The notes: generated from the letters alone by a model not told the origin. Positions 12,106 through 24,435 are shown, counted from the stretch's first letter. The stretch is 64,000 bases of DNA from Ophioderma brevispina (GCA_023653785.1 JAMKCH010049184.1:1-64000); one strand, 5' to 3'. Translations and numbers: made by a program.

Positions 12106-12330
12106 TTGATTGAGGATGTAGTCTATTCATATGTTACGACCATTCATGAAAATATTAGTCACAATGGAATATCACAACTTATCAAGAAGTGTATACTTTT
12201 TACTCACGCTGTAGTAGAGCTAAACAGTGGGCGCACAAGCTCTATACGTGCAAGACATAAGCAAATATCAAAAAATAGGATAATCCCCTCCGTCTACAAA
12301 TGGGGGGTGTCTTTAATTGATATGACTTAA
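12106..12330. repeat. Right inverted repeat flanking the inserted block
   Basis: This is the partner of 9140-9365. It begins GAGGATGTAGTCTATTCATA, directly abutting the truncated 5' end of the LINE, and continues with AAGTGTATACTTTTTACTC. The LINE therefore inserted inside, or at the edge of, an older inverted-repeat element. Confidence 0.55.
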
Positions 12331-14330
12331 CACCTAAAAACTTAAAACATAAAATACATTTTAAAAATTGAACGTTTTCGCGACAAATTCATGGCGTTAG
12401 ACAGTCGACTGCCGTCAAGAAATTTGTCAGAAAAAGTCAATAAGTATTTTCTCTTAACCGTACCAACTTGTCGCCATAAAACCATTAATAATGTTCCTAT
12501 GGTATAAATTTTAAGGTTAATGCCTAACATGGAAATTCTTGATGATCAACCATTAATCAACCATTCTCTCTAGCTCTGCATAATTTTCAGCTTAACATCC
12601 CAGTCCCTAGCCCCTCCCCTATGCCTTTAAAGCTTTTAGTCAAGAATTGAAAGTAATGAACTACGCCAGTATTATTAGTCACATCTGCGTTTATATTGAA
12701 CTAGAATTGTTTAGATTGAAGTCATTTTGAGAGACAGTTGGTAATAGTGTCACAGTCACCTTGGAAGAATAACATTCCATCGATTTCCACACCAGCGATG
12801 TAAACAAATACCAGTAGATTGAGTAAAACAAAGGTCGCCGGGTATTCTGCGAGGGATTCGGCCGGAAAGTATAAGTATTCTTTTGATGGGATTAAACGAC
12901 CTGTATTTCAATTTCCCTCAAAACACCTCAGTGGCAGCCTTACTCCGATAATCCATACCATTTAGGTTAAACCCTAACACGGAAATTCTTAAAGAAGAAT
13001 TATACCCTAATACTGATCAGAGCTATAATCTTATTCCAAAAACGTGACATTTGGCGAATTGAAAATATTGCAATTATTTATTACAAGATAGAAAGAAGAT
13101 AATCACGTTTAGTATTATAGTTGATTAACATTAGATGAGGCATCGGGCCTTATAATGAACTTAATTCAAGCAACCGTGCGTAGGACCGAGCGCCTGTAAT
13201 TATCATGATTGGGATAATTTCAAGGGATCTTCCGCCTATTGTAGGTAGAACCTTGAGGAAATACAAATCTTACACGTAATTATCGTGATTGGGATAAGTT
13301 CAAGGGATTTCCCGCCTTAATATGGGTAGAAACCTTGAGGAAATACGAAGCTTACAAAGCCGCTTTTGCCAGTTGAAGGAATAGTTTGCGTTACGAGGTT
13401 TGTGAACGACACACCGAGTGTTGGGGATTTCAGGTACCCTACCTTTCTCCATTCAGTTCCCGTACTTTTCGTTGTTCATGCAGGTGGGAATTGGTAAACC
13501 CGAGCTAATAGCCGATATTGTTGGCCATCCTTAAGTAAATATGATGAATGTAACCTCTCAGAGACATGGCTAGAAAGCTTAACGCTTTGTACAGATAAAT
13601 TGTATTAGAAGGTTTATTTAATTGCGGTTGCCTCATGCTATATCATGTAATGAGCCAATCCGATGATAGATTGGGAGAAGAAAAGGACTACGGTTTTCGG
13701 TACTCCCATGGTGCATAAGGGGCTCTGAAAACCACTTTTGTACTGATTCAAAAATGGCGGTCCAAAAACCGATTTTAGACGTGACCAAATCCTTACCCAA
13801 ATTGAAAAACCACTTTCCCAAAGGACATTATTCATAAAGTCTTTGGACCTCATAAAGGGAGAAACATCAATACATTTCCATTGCTGAAATAAACTTTTGT
13901 AAGGATTTCTCCAGTTACGATTTAAGAGCAAAACAAGTTTTGAATATCGCCACAAATTGATTATTTAATAGCATAAAAAACGCCATGGCCGATGTTATTC
14001 AGCAAAATATTCGCTGATGTAGATGATAACGATATTTAGGCCCAATTACATAAATTGAGGGGTAAAACATTTAGCGTTAAAATGGAGCTCGAAAAAAAGA
14101 AATCCTGGGTCACCTGGACCACACTTTGCACTTAAGTGTTAATATAGTCTGCAGTAGGGCCATATGACCTTGCATAAAAGCCTGGACAAAAATATTTGAT
14201 GGTTTTCAGGCAATTGACCGGCTGATTCCAAATCTGGACGATGTCTGAAGCTTTGCTCTTCCTTGAGGGAAGGGGGTCAAATTACAGGGGTAAGGTAATA
14301 TTTGTAAACGAGTTCATATGCATTGGTTGA
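12331..14330. other. Intervening DNA, no gene seen
   Basis: No recognisable coding sequence. It contains an approximate repeat pair: GCCTAACATGGAAATTCTT near 12.52 kb and CCCTAACACGGAAATTCTT near 12.97 kb. It also contains the tandem duplication listed separately. Short frames at 13.6-13.95 kb show no family signature. Confidence 0.5.
13196..13357. repeat. Tandem duplication, 80 bp unit x2
   Basis: The unit beginning GTAATTATCATGATTGGGAT at 13196 is repeated from 13276. Both copies contain the sequence around TTCAAGGGAT and end with CCTTGAGGAAATAC. The copies differ at several positions. Confidence 0.85.
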
Positions 14331-14512
14331 AATATGTATGGACGTGTTCATCTGCTTCTAAGGATTATAACAGATATTCTTTTGTTATATCTACCACTTG
14401 TTGTCGTTAAAATTGGAGAGAGAAGAAGAAAGAAACAGTGTTTAGTTATAATTATTAGCACAATCAAAATCCCTTTAGATGGAAGTATGTGCTTAAAGTT
14501 TGAACTCAACAG

Positions 14513-14884
14513 ATGCTTCTTACACCCGTTTTTTTTCGTTCAAATAATTTTCTCTTTGGGTTCATTTCTATGGGCTTCACGTGGGTTTTTGCCTTTGTAG
14601 CACACTACGCCAAATCTAGACCTCTTATGGTACGTCTTCATCATCTTCAACTAATGCAAGGATTGGTATATTTTCGTGCTTTCACCTGTACTCCACAAGT
14701 TATAACTCTGTGGAAGACAAAACTGGACATCGAGACAAAGCCAGACACGACAAGTCCTGGTGAGAGACACCGAATGGTAACACGCTCGTCAAGTCCGAAC
14801 GGCAATGGTAGATTGGACGTCACAACGTATACTCAGGGGAGTCCACAAGCTCCAAGGGCGACTGACGCTATTAGCACAGTCTAA
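14513..14884 (+). pseudogene. TM6-TM7 and cytoplasmic tail of the Mth-like GPCR (terminal exon or displaced fragment)
   Basis: A 123-codon open frame. Residues 12-33 contain FISMGFTWVFAFVA, the signature of family B TM6. Residues 45-68 contain LQLMQGLVYFRAFTCTPQVITLW, matching TM7 and its cytoplasmic end. A polar tail of about 55 residues follows, ending in DAISTV and a stop. It supplies exactly what is missing after the broken TM2-TM6 part at 9.1 kb, about 5.4 kb upstream. Either it is a terminal exon (CAG at 14510-14512 could be an acceptor) or the 3' part of a gene split by insertion. The frame itself is undamaged, but no intact upstream TM1-TM5 exists in the window, so I list it with the pseudogene. 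Confidence 0.7.
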
Positions 14885-15255
14885 GATTTGAATTAAATAG
14901 AATGACTGTATTTTGAATACAAGAAGAAAGTATATTTTATAAACTTGCAATGAGAAGTTGCTATGACCGACGCGTACTTGTACGTGAAACGTATTTGTTT
15001 TGTTCAATGGTCCATGAAGAATTCAACATTCTAGGCACTGTCGCATGGCACCTAAACTCCCCAACATTTAGATGCCTTGCGCGAGGTCTTCTGTTCTATT
15101 AATCCTGAACAAAAATTTACATTCCACGTACATGTACACGTCTTGCGTATAGCTTTGAAAAGTGTCTTTTGTAACAGACGTGTGTGTAGGCTTTGACCAA
15201 TATGATTTGTGTTCGAGCAAGAAATGCAATTGAATTGTGCTACAGATTTGTAGAT
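14885..15255. other. Region downstream of the GPCR tail
   Basis: No gene is visible. AATTAAATAG soon after the stop could be a weak polyadenylation-like signal, but no canonical AATAAA lies in the first 100 bp. Confidence 0.3.
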
Positions 15256-15410
15256 GGCCTGTTTCAAAACTCAGCCACCGCCTGACTGTCGGTTCATGTC
15301 GGTGGAAGCGAATTCCATTGTTTAGAGCAATAGAAACCGGTTCCAACAGGATAGAACCGGGCGGAACCAGGGCCTCTGGGCTGTTCCTGGTTAAGTCCTT
15401 TGAAATGGGC
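15256..15410. mobile_element. Palindromic MITE, family with GGCYTGTTTCAAAACT ends (copy 1)
   Basis: The left end GGCCTGTTTCAAAACTCAGCC and the reverse complement of the right end (TTAAGTCCTTTGAAATGGGC) are similar. The centre contains AGAAACCGGTTCC and AACCGGGCGGAACC palindromes. A second copy of the same family lies at 34.82 kb. Confidence 0.65.
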
Positions 15411-15762
15411 ATGAACACTTTTAAAATGGAGCGAGTTGGCCGATGCTGTTTCATACCTACCGGGGTCAAAGTTCCATATTAATAACAAATTTTCGAACTG
15501 TGCACTACAACTGTGTTTAAAACGAATATACTATAGTCCACGCTGTCTTGGAAGCCATATTGAAAATCTGCAAAAAACATCGTGGCTAACCTTTGCGACG
15601 GTAAACTTTTGAACAAATCACATGCCTGACGATGTTCTCAGATGTCTGAGGATCATTTTATAACCGAGGGTCGCCTGGAGAAATCCGTGCTGAAAGATGT
15701 ACGTATAATGGGCTTGGGCTGTAACATTTAAGCTCGTTGTGTCAAGATCGCCGTCGGGCTCC

Positions 15763-15866
15763 AGCCTTTTATTTATCTATCTCTTTGGGCGGAATTGGTG
15801 AACTACTATAAGTGAAGTACTCTTTTACTTATCTATCTCTTTTGGCGGAATTGGTGAACTACTAGT
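15763..15866. repeat. Short tandem duplication, ~57 bp period
   Basis: The block TTATCTATCTCTTTGGGCGG with GAATTGGTGAACTACTA is repeated twice with small differences. Non-coding. Confidence 0.8.
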
Positions 15867-15924
15867 AGTAGAGTTTTGAAGTCTGCGAAGAAACCCTCAG
15901 TTGTGAATTACATGACGTAAAAAA

Positions 15925-16291
15925 TTAACAGGCACTATCAGTGATTACCAATCAAAGAAACTACTAAATCATCAAAAGCAGAATATTGGATGTCTGTATC
16001 AGTAGCTATCTTAACATACCTTGCACGTTATAAGACCTAATAAAGACAAAATTAGCTATTTTAGTCATTACTGTCCGTATGGACACTTATATATTTCATA
16101 CGTAATTGAATGGCGATTCAAATCGGGTTTGAACGTACTGCTGTTTGCTCTTCTTTTTGTATTTTTTTTCATATGGAAATAATTACTTATGCAAATTTTA
16201 CAGCCTTCCTTCCCTCTACGCCTGGCAAATTTTTGAATATTTTGATTGTTCCTGTGCGCCTGTTTCGGGTGATCACTGATAGTGCCTTTAA
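15925..16291. mobile_element. TTAA-flanked MITE, GGCACTATCAGTGAT family (copy A)
   Basis: The ends are inverted repeats (GGCACTATCAGTGATTACC on the left, its near-exact complement GGTGATCACTGATAGTGCC on the right). TTAA is adjacent on both sides (15925-15928 and 16288-16291), as expected for piggyBac-type insertion. The interior shares CATTACTGTCCG with copy B at 35.8 kb. No coding capacity. Confidence 0.75.
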
Positions 16292-16715
16292 ACAACACGG
16301 CAATACGTTGTAACGACCATAGGTGCTGAAGGGTACACTCAGAACTGCATTAAAGAATTTTTAACTGGCCTATAAAGAACTAGTCCATTGGAAAGAAAGA
16401 AAGATCAGAGAAGAAAGCCTCAAAAAGTACTCGCGTGTACTTAAGCAGATAGTCCATATTAGCTTATCTCATAGCGCCACCATTGAGTCTGTTAAAATAG
16501 GCCTACTCCTGCAAATTTTGACTGTTCTGCGTACTGTTTCGGGTAGATCACACTGATAGTGCCTTTTAAACAACACGGCAATACGCTGTAATTTCCGAAC
16601 GACCATAGGTGCTGAAGGGTACACTCAAACTGCATTAAAGTATTTTAAAATAACTAACTGTCCTATAAAGAGCCTAGTCATTAGAAAGAAAGAAGATCAG
16701 AGATAAAGCCACCTA
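16243..16715. repeat. Direct duplication of a MITE end plus flank
   Basis: The stretch from CTGTTTCGGGTGATCACTG through ACAACACGGCAATACG, GACCATAGGTGCTGAAGGGT and the AAAGAAAGATCAGAG tract (16243-16420) recurs at about 16515-16715. The second copy starts within the right end of the MITE, so it is a segmental duplication after insertion rather than a second transposition. Confidence 0.75.
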
Positions 16716-16747
16716 TGCCTATAGCAACTTGTTTCTCAGCCGTAGTT

Positions 16748-16818
16748 GACTCGTGGTCTAGTGGTTATCAAGGTTGCCGCGTACGCAAGCGACCCGGGTT
16801 CGATACCCGGCGAGTGCT
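16748..16818 (+). tRNA. tRNA-like sequence (pseudo-tRNA or SINE head)
   Basis: It has a good A box (TGGTCTAGTGG), a perfect T arm (CCGGG-TTCGATA-CCCGG, B box GGTTCGATACC) and an acceptor stem with ACTCG pairing to CGAGT. The anticodon arm is poor: the best stem TTGC/GCAA leaves loop CGCGTAC, which lacks U33, and the first and last acceptor pairs are a mismatch and a wobble. It is therefore more likely a tRNA pseudogene or the polymerase III head of a SINE than a working tRNA. Confidence 0.5.
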
Positions 16819-17029
16819 CTTTTGATGCCTTCTTCTACTTAGTTCATCTTTATAGGCCTAACAGCCATTTAAATTACTCTAACGCGGTTCTGTGCGTACC
16901 ACCCAATCAACATTGCATAATACACAAGCAACTTCACTCTCTCTCTATCCCACCTTCAGCTGCTCACATTCATCCTCATCGTCCGTTATTTGACAGACCC
17001 TCTTGTCATGAAAAAGTTACGGAACGTTC

Positions 17030-17215
17030 AGGTGTGGCAGGAGATATAGTCGTCCGGTCTCACGGTCCGGGAACAATGGTGAACAATGGGGCAATCGATT
17101 CAGTTGACTCTTCACGCAACATTAGTTTCATGCGAGGCTTTATTCCGTTGTCGTCTATGGCGCCCGAACTATGATACCGGCCGGACGATGATTACTTTCA
17201 CACCGGCAGTAAAGT
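17030..17215. mobile_element. Palindromic element, relative of the 24.5 kb MITE
   Basis: The outer parts GTGTGGCAGGAGATATAGTC and GGCCGGACGATGATTAC are inverted relatives. The inner part shares GGGCAATCGATTCAG, GACTCTTCACGCAACATTAG and TTTATTCCGTTGTCGTCTATGG with the element at 24503-24714. Confidence 0.6.
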
Positions 17216-20200
17216 GAGCGGAAGATACGTAAATTAACGGACGCCATTTGGATGTTTGTGGAGGTAGAGCGTTGCAGTAGGGGAAGAGTTGAATATGGAT
17301 TTGTATGACTATTTGATGGTGTCTGGGTGCATGAATGCATGGTGTACTTAACGGAAGCGTTTGATTGGGAATAACATTTAAATTAAATTAGGGCTATGGG
17401 TATACGGTTGCGTAAACATTGAATTATCCTGAGAAAGGATAATTCGCGTAAATGAAGGTATTTTTTGCAACGTGTCAAAAGGATCGTTTCTATAATACCC
17501 AACTATCTCTATAAAACTTATCTTATACCAAGTTATCAAGTTGTTAACTATAGGACCCTGAAAGTTATACCCTCTTCAATCTTTTGGTATATGGAGATAC
17601 CGGTGTGAATACATGCAGCTTGTGAATAACAACTAGTGTTTTTTGGGAGCCCAATCTCCATGTAGATGTCTCTGCATGTTTGTTGTGCAAGTACCGTATT
17701 CCTATGTAAAAACGTGTACTTCAGAAACTGTATTATGCCATATATTATTGTTATTTCCATAACATCAATAGCGGAGGTTCACATTTAGGATCAGGGGTCT
17801 CTTCAATTACAGGCGGGTGGCTACTTAGTGTACCATAACGTATGGGGTATCTCAATTACACCCCTGGAACGCCTTTTCAAGACAAATGTTTTTTGATATC
17901 TCGCTGAACATTATATACGGAAAACTTTTGAACAACTTTGGGTTGTTTGTGAAGAATGATAATACAAAGCCGTCGGTTGTCCCGGATTGTAATTTGTAGC
18001 AGATCATAACCATTGTTATATGACACATCAATTGCAGTATGTATAAAAAAAAGCGATAACTGAATTTTAAATGTTGAAATATTTACCGAGTTAGATTGTA
18101 GGCGGTATTAATCAAAATTATAATAATCCCTGAATGAAAACAGAATAGGAGTAATGTTTTTTTTTTCACACTATAACGACTTCTCAAATAACCAAATCTG
18201 ATAACACTCACACTTCTCCCCAACAGAATAGTACAACTAGCTACAAATAATGGGTAACCCCCAACATGGGCTCATTGCCCCGTATTTATACAAAATAAAG
18301 ATACAAAGGTCATTCTTTTAATTATCTTGTTGTTGGACCAAATCCTTACGCTACATTCATTTTGATACTTTGTAGATCAAATAGGGGGATATTAAAACTG
18401 CTAAGAAGCACATGCTGATTGACTTTTATATGGTGCCGCAAAAATGTACATTTTTAGCGATTCCGACAATTGATGATTCGAACCGCATTTTTTTTTCATT
18501 TCAAATTCACCAGACAATATTCACAACACATGATCATTCGGGGATAAGGTAGTGGAGTGATAGAGAAAAACGTAGAAAGGGGAAGAGGATAAAAGACAGG
18601 ATGGATTAAAATAGGAAGAGGGGGAGAATGACCAAATGGGGGGATGGGGAATCAAGGCGATGTAAGCTCAAGACGGTCTGTCACATTGGCTCAAATTACA
18701 ATATATAAACTATGTATGCAGTGAGTTGGCGAGACAGTGAGAGTGTCCATCAAAGTTCACACATACCTCCATCGTTCTGCTCCCAATGACAAGACAATAT
18801 ACCAAGCTTACATTCCATGCTTTCAAGTTGATGATGGTTTGACAAATTTGTGAGACATTTGCAAATCAGTAGAGAGTGTATCGAAGCCAATCGTATCCGC
18901 TGGCTATGCCGATGATAATTATCCATGTCTGTTTGTTTCTCTTATTCGTTCTATATAGAGTCGGTATTCCTTATGAATTTTAACCAATATGGTTTGTATT
19001 AGCAGAAAAACTTTACTGAGAATACGCAAGCAAATACCAGTAATGTAATGAAGAGTACTTCTAATTCGCACGTAGAAATAGATGATATTTTTCTGAGACC
19101 CTTATGGTTGATGATTTGAATGCTGGTCAAACTGAGACGAAATGGGAAAAGTCACAAACTCAAAGCACATTTTAAGAGATCAAAGGTGGTAACTACAGTG
19201 CATTTGAGTAGCGTTTCAGTTCGTGCTAAAAGCGCCTCGTTGATAAAGGTTTATTGGTAGTGCGTATGTTGCTTTTGTTGGGTTTTTCACCATCAGGAAT
19301 TACTTAAAAATCGTATTATATTACAGTGTGCTGACATAACCTTTGCGCTCCGAGACCAACATCTGAGATTTGTATGTTGCAATATATCTATGTCGGACTA
19401 TAACTGATTTTCATGAGAAACATGTGTACAGAGTTCCAATAATTATCCATTTGTTTTTAATGTTGAGAAACTATATGTAGTATTCCCTAAAGCTAAGTTA
19501 TATTATTTTTTTGAAATGTCGATGCGACTTTATTTTCCAACCCACCACCACATCATGATTCCGTCAATGGCTCTACCTACCTATGCCAGTCAACTTATAC
19601 TTAATTAAGTCTGTTAATTGGTTACTCGTTGTGTTGCAAACGCAAAAAGTAATTCTAGCAAGTACACGGATTGTCCACCGACGCTTTAATTGCTTCTTTG
19701 GGTATCAAATGCCAATATACCATCTATGCCATCTAGGTATCAATGTGTGTGATTTCTTTTTTTCTTTTGTGTATGTGTGTGTTTAAAGTGCCTGTTTGAA
19801 TTTGGTGGTGTCAGTATTTATTCAACTTATCCGGGGCCGCCGTGTATCCATATGATATGTACACGGGCTATCATTTTGTAACGACTTAAAAAGGGATACA
19901 CTGGTGACTGTTTTTTTTCTCGTTGAAGATAAAGGCACATGTCAAGAGGGGCGAGATTCAAACGGTTTACTTGTAACACGCAAGGTTTTAATCGTCTGAT
20001 TGCAGGCTTATAGTGTTTGAAATTACGTGAGACTCCTTGTATATTTGGACTTGTGTGGTATTTGATATGGGTTCAAACCCCGGTCATGCATAGACTATGC
20101 CTTCGTTGCATTAGAAACATATTGTTACCAGGGTACAAAGTGCATGTACAGAACGGCTTAGAGTTATACAATGGCCTGTCATGATTGAAGGACTTAGCCA

Positions 20201-21499
20201 TTGCTGGCATGGATGCAAATCCGTTTTGCGCTAATCTCTTAGTACAAGGTCGGCCCATTTTTTGATGACCAATAAAAAAAACTAGTTGTATTTATGCGGT
20301 GCAACTATAAGACTGCATTATTTCTCCAACGCTTTGGGTGTAAGAATGATATGATGCATATTTCTCCTCTCCAATCTGTAATAAGGAAAATGACAGTTTT
20401 GCAGTGTCAAAAGCAAGCTTTGTTCAAATAACAACGTCTAATGAAATAAATGCTGGTGGTTTTCATCCTGATACTTCATTGAAACATCTTCTCTTACCCT
20501 CTCAAGTGAATGGGCAGACCGAAAACTTTTAATGGTCTCACTTAGTTGAAATCTACTATATTTTAACTTCGCCAACCTAAATGCAACAGAATCCACATTT
20601 CTAACAAATCACCCAATTTGACACTTTGAAAACATCTTTATAAATGGTCCCCTCGCAATTTTTGCTCGTTTCCCGCCCCCCCTTCCATACAATATAGCAT
20701 TTAGTATGTTATTCTATGGTTGTTATTCTACGAACAAATTTGTTTGTATTTGTTTGTATTGGAATGTATCTGTTTACGACCTATTTGGAATACATGTAAT
20801 GTTTGCTAAAATATTTTGCCACCAAATCGTAGGATTTGTTTGTATGTTTGGTTATATCTGTTATTTTCTACATTAAACAACATTTGCCTACATCGCATTA
20901 TTATGTATGTTAAAAGAAAAATGGTTGACACCCTTGGAATCACGGTGTATTTTTCATTCTATTGTCATGATCGCGGTGTCTTAATTACCGGTGAGTATTT
21001 ACAGTAATATAATCCAGCTGAATTCGGTATAGCTCAATACAAAGATGCCAACTCTCAAAATGGCAGAGAAGCCCCAAAGGAACACACATTACAGGTTTCA
21101 ACACTTACTATCACTCGGTCCATGTGTATCGCTTAGTAACCGGGATCGATTGACAGGTGATGCATTGCAGTTCGTGGGATGCGACTACCTTGGTCTGCCA
21201 ATTTGGCTATCTCTCACGGCTGACGTTCATAATTATGGTCTATTATTGTGGTATTTTTCTGTTTAAAATTGATATTAAAACCGACTTTTATTGTGCCGTT
21301 ATCATGGTTTGTTGATAGTATTTTTAAGAAAGGACCCACCGGAAAAAACAAATGATATAAAGCACTGGGACTAAAAACCCATCTTGTCCGTATTGTGGGC
21401 CTATGCCAATACATATTTTATGAGAAATATGAATATAAAACTACCAAAATATCAAAAAATCAATAAAGTAAAGAAGAAAACGACAACAATTATAGCAGC
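17216..21499. other. Intergenic stretch, no gene recognised
   Basis: About 4.3 kb of AT-rich DNA without a convincing frame. 18540-18665 is a purine-rich tract (GGAAGAGG, GGGGGAGAATG). A GGGTTCAAACCCCGG motif at about 20070 resembles a polymerase III B box, but no A box was found. The rest shows nothing I can name. Confidence 0.45.
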
Positions 21500-23730
21500 A
21501 ACAAACAAACAAAACGGGATATTATCCCAATCCTTCTTCCCAGCTCTTCTTCAGATCCCGTTTTCAATCCACTGCTTGGATGAAGGCCTTCAGCATGAGT
21601 CTCCAGTTCTCTCTCTAACCCTTGCATCTTTTGTACCATTAGTTCATCATTCCAAATTGTTGTATTTCATCTCTCCATCTCTTTTCTTTCCTTACCTCTG
21701 TTCCTTTTTCCATCAAGTGGTGTCCATATAGTAGTCAGTGTGCTCCATCTTCCATCTCCACTTCTAGTGATATGGCCAGCCCATGTCCATTACGAAATGT
21801 TTGATTACTTCCATTATGTCCCGTACCTTTGTCTGTTCCCTTATCCATTAGTTTTGTGATCTTTGTATGTTATGTTTCTTTCATTCCTCCTTTATATTGT
21901 TATCGGTCCATGTTTCTTGATACATCATGTTATTGATGGGAGAATGCATTGGTCATACACTCTCCTTTTTAAGCAAATGGTAAGATTTCCCTTCATGATG
22001 TGGCTGTATCTGCCAAATGCTTGCCACCCTGCTTAAAATCTTTCTCCTTATTTCATTATCTTGATTCTTTTCGGTGAGAGTGAACCGTTTTGTCCCAGGT
22101 AGATGTATTCAGATACATGTTCCAAATCGGTTCCATTAATGATGATTTGTTTGTGTGTAATTCTGATTGTCTGCCATTACTTTGGTCTTCTTCGTATTCA
22201 TTTTCCAGTCCTCTTTTAAATGCTTGCTATGTCCCGTCCTGTAGCATGCGCCCATTCACTGAAGTTTTGTTGCTATGATGACTATATCATCTGCCAAACG
22301 GAGGTGGTTGAACTTCTCCCCATTAACATTGGATACCTTATTTTCCCAATTGATGTCTTTGAAGATGAGTTCTAAGCATGCTGTAAAGAATTTGGAGACA
22401 TGGTATCTCCTTTCCTCACTCACCTTTCCTTATTGGTATTGTTTGTGGTGCTTTATTTTGTGGTACTTAACGTAAGCTGTGCTGGCCAGTGTATATGTAC
22501 TCTGTTACTTTAATATAGTTAGGGTTGATGTTTTGCTCTTTCATTGCTGAGAACTCCCAGGTTTTCAACGGCATCAAAATTTTCTCATATCCACAAAACG
22601 AAAACGCATAACAGGTATATTGGAACTCTCTTGACATTTTTCCTTTATAGTTGTTGAGGGTGGTGAAGTGGTCTGAGAAGTTTCTTTCTGAATCCCGCTT
22701 GCTCCCTTGGTTGGTTACATCTAGAATTCCAGTTCCAACCTGTTGTGTCACAATCTTTTTGAAAAGCTTGTATGTTGGATAGAAGGCTAATTGGCCGGTA
22801 ATTCTTCAAATCCCTTTTGTCTCCTTTTTTTGTCAAGATTATCATGTTGGCATCTTTCCCTTTTGGGGCATCTTCCCTTGGTGAAGACCAGCTGGCAGCT
22901 GTGTAGAGTCCTTTGTTTTTTTGCCAGTTCTACGTAACTGCCTCCCTGCTTCTTTAGTGTGTCCATCATTATGGTGTCCTGTCCAGGGGCTTTGCCTCGT
23001 TTCATCCTTTGCCTAGAAAGGCATGCCTCTACTTTCCCAGCTTTTCACTTAGGTACTTTCTCCTGTGAACTTCTATGTCTTCGGTTTGTTCATTGCTTTG
23101 GTATGCTCTTCAATAGAATTCCTCTACTCTTCACAGAATATCCTCCTGATCTGTTATTCCTGCCCATTTGAGTCGAGAAGTTTGTTGATTTCTTTTCTCT
23201 TGGTTCCACTGTCTAGTCGTGCTCTCCCCTCCACTTCATCATAGTTACTAAAATTTGTTTGCTAGCTCCAGTTGGAATTCATGGTTTCTTTCTTTGGGTT
23301 TGTCCCATGTTAATGTTGTTATACTTCGATTTGAGTTGCTTCTGTCTCTCTAAACTTAATGTTGATTTGGAACTTCCCTATGATCATTCTGTGGTCACTA
23401 CCTACATTGACTTTGTTGAGAACATTTACATCTTTGACAATGTTTAAAATCTGATGAAAGGATGAAATCATCTCATTCTTTGTGGCTCTGACTGGACTTA
23501 TCCAAGTCCACTTCCTGTTTTGGTTTTTTTCTTGAAAAATGTGTTCAGGATTTTTAACTTGGCTCTGATGGCAAATTCACCTAGTCTGCCTCCCCTGTCA
23601 TTGCGCTGTCCATATCCAAAATTTCCAATCACTGATTCTTCACCATTTATCCCAATATTTTGTCATTACTTTACTCAATTTCGTATGTCTCTCGATTTTG
23701 AGAGGGCTATCCTCCATTAAAATCGGCACT
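21500..23730 (-). mobile_element. Decayed RTE-like non-LTR retrotransposon, antisense
   Basis: Minus-strand translation pieces appear in order. The endonuclease end comes first (GNFGYGQRNDRGGRLGEFA, then NTFFKK, ~23.65-23.5 kb). Next are MKRGKAPGQDTI (~23.0 kb) and KKGDKRDLKNYRPISLLS (~22.83 kb), then PREQAGFRKK (~22.7 kb) and FSAMKEQNINPNYIK (~22.55 kb). The catalytic RLADDIVIIA follows (~22.28 kb), then LEHVSEYIYLGQ (~22.11 kb) and the C-terminal WTWAGHITRSGDGRW (~21.77 kb). This order and these motifs are typical of RTE-clade elements. Frameshifts and stops throughout mean it is dead. No target-site duplication was found. Confidence 0.85.
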
Positions 23731-24287
23731 GACATTACCTGTTTTCAACGTATTTGTTTAGAGCAGTTATCTGTGATCTGTCGCAGTTTGAATTTAAACT
23801 TTTGAATTATCTCCAGTATTATTTTAATAAATGTAAAATTTGAAATCGATTGTAGGATCAACACTGAAATGTGATTACCTTTCGTAAAAGAATAAAATCG
23901 GTTTGCTAATTAAGACTGAGTAACAGTTAAAGAGAAAAATTATTTTATTTATAGATTATTTATTTCCGCCTTCTGTTACCCATTCCTAAAGTTTCTGGAC
24001 TATAAAGAACATTCATGATTTTCAGCAAGTGTAGTGGCATCATTTATTTCCAAGTACAACATGTGGCATCACGGCTAACGATCAACCAAAACTTATTTAC
24101 CTAAACTGCTGCTTTTTAACTTTGTAGGGATCCTTATGCGTATGTGTGCGATAAAATTTGATGGCTATCTAAAGTGGTGTACCATTGCTATATAAAGGGC
24201 CAAATGTTGTAATATGAATTTGTATTTTTTGAAGTTTGTTATAATAGTCTCAGGCTGGTATCATGAACGGGAGTCGAACTTTAGACC
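23731..24287. other. AT-rich stretch, nothing recognised
   Basis: No gene, repeat or structured element could be supported here. Confidence 0.4.
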
Positions 24288-24435
24288 TGCGTTTAAACCA
24301 GGGTTAGTCCTACAGGAAGTGGAGCCTTTTTCCCTTTCAAAATACTGTGAAGTTCCTCATGGACATCGACATTTTAGAGTTGTTGGAAGGAAAAAAGGGT
24401 CCCACTCATTGGAACTAACCCGGGTGAAACCCAGT
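24288..24435. mobile_element. Short palindromic MITE
   Basis: The left end GTTTAAACCAGGGTTAGTCC and the right end GAACTAACCCGGGTGAAACC are imperfect inverted repeats of ~20 bp. Interior non-coding. Target-site duplication not resolved. Confidence 0.55.

Noticed and set aside
16748..16818. A functional tRNA gene
   Set aside because: The T arm and A/B boxes are good, but the anticodon loop lacks U33 and the acceptor ends mismatch; a pseudo-tRNA or SINE head is more likely.
20040..20090. SINE head at GGGTTCAAACCCCGG
   Set aside because: Only a B-box-like motif; no A box at the expected distance and no tail.
22090..22475. Plus-strand frames over 21.4-23.7 kb
   Set aside because: They are shadows of the antisense RTE-like element, whose conserved motifs read only on the minus strand.
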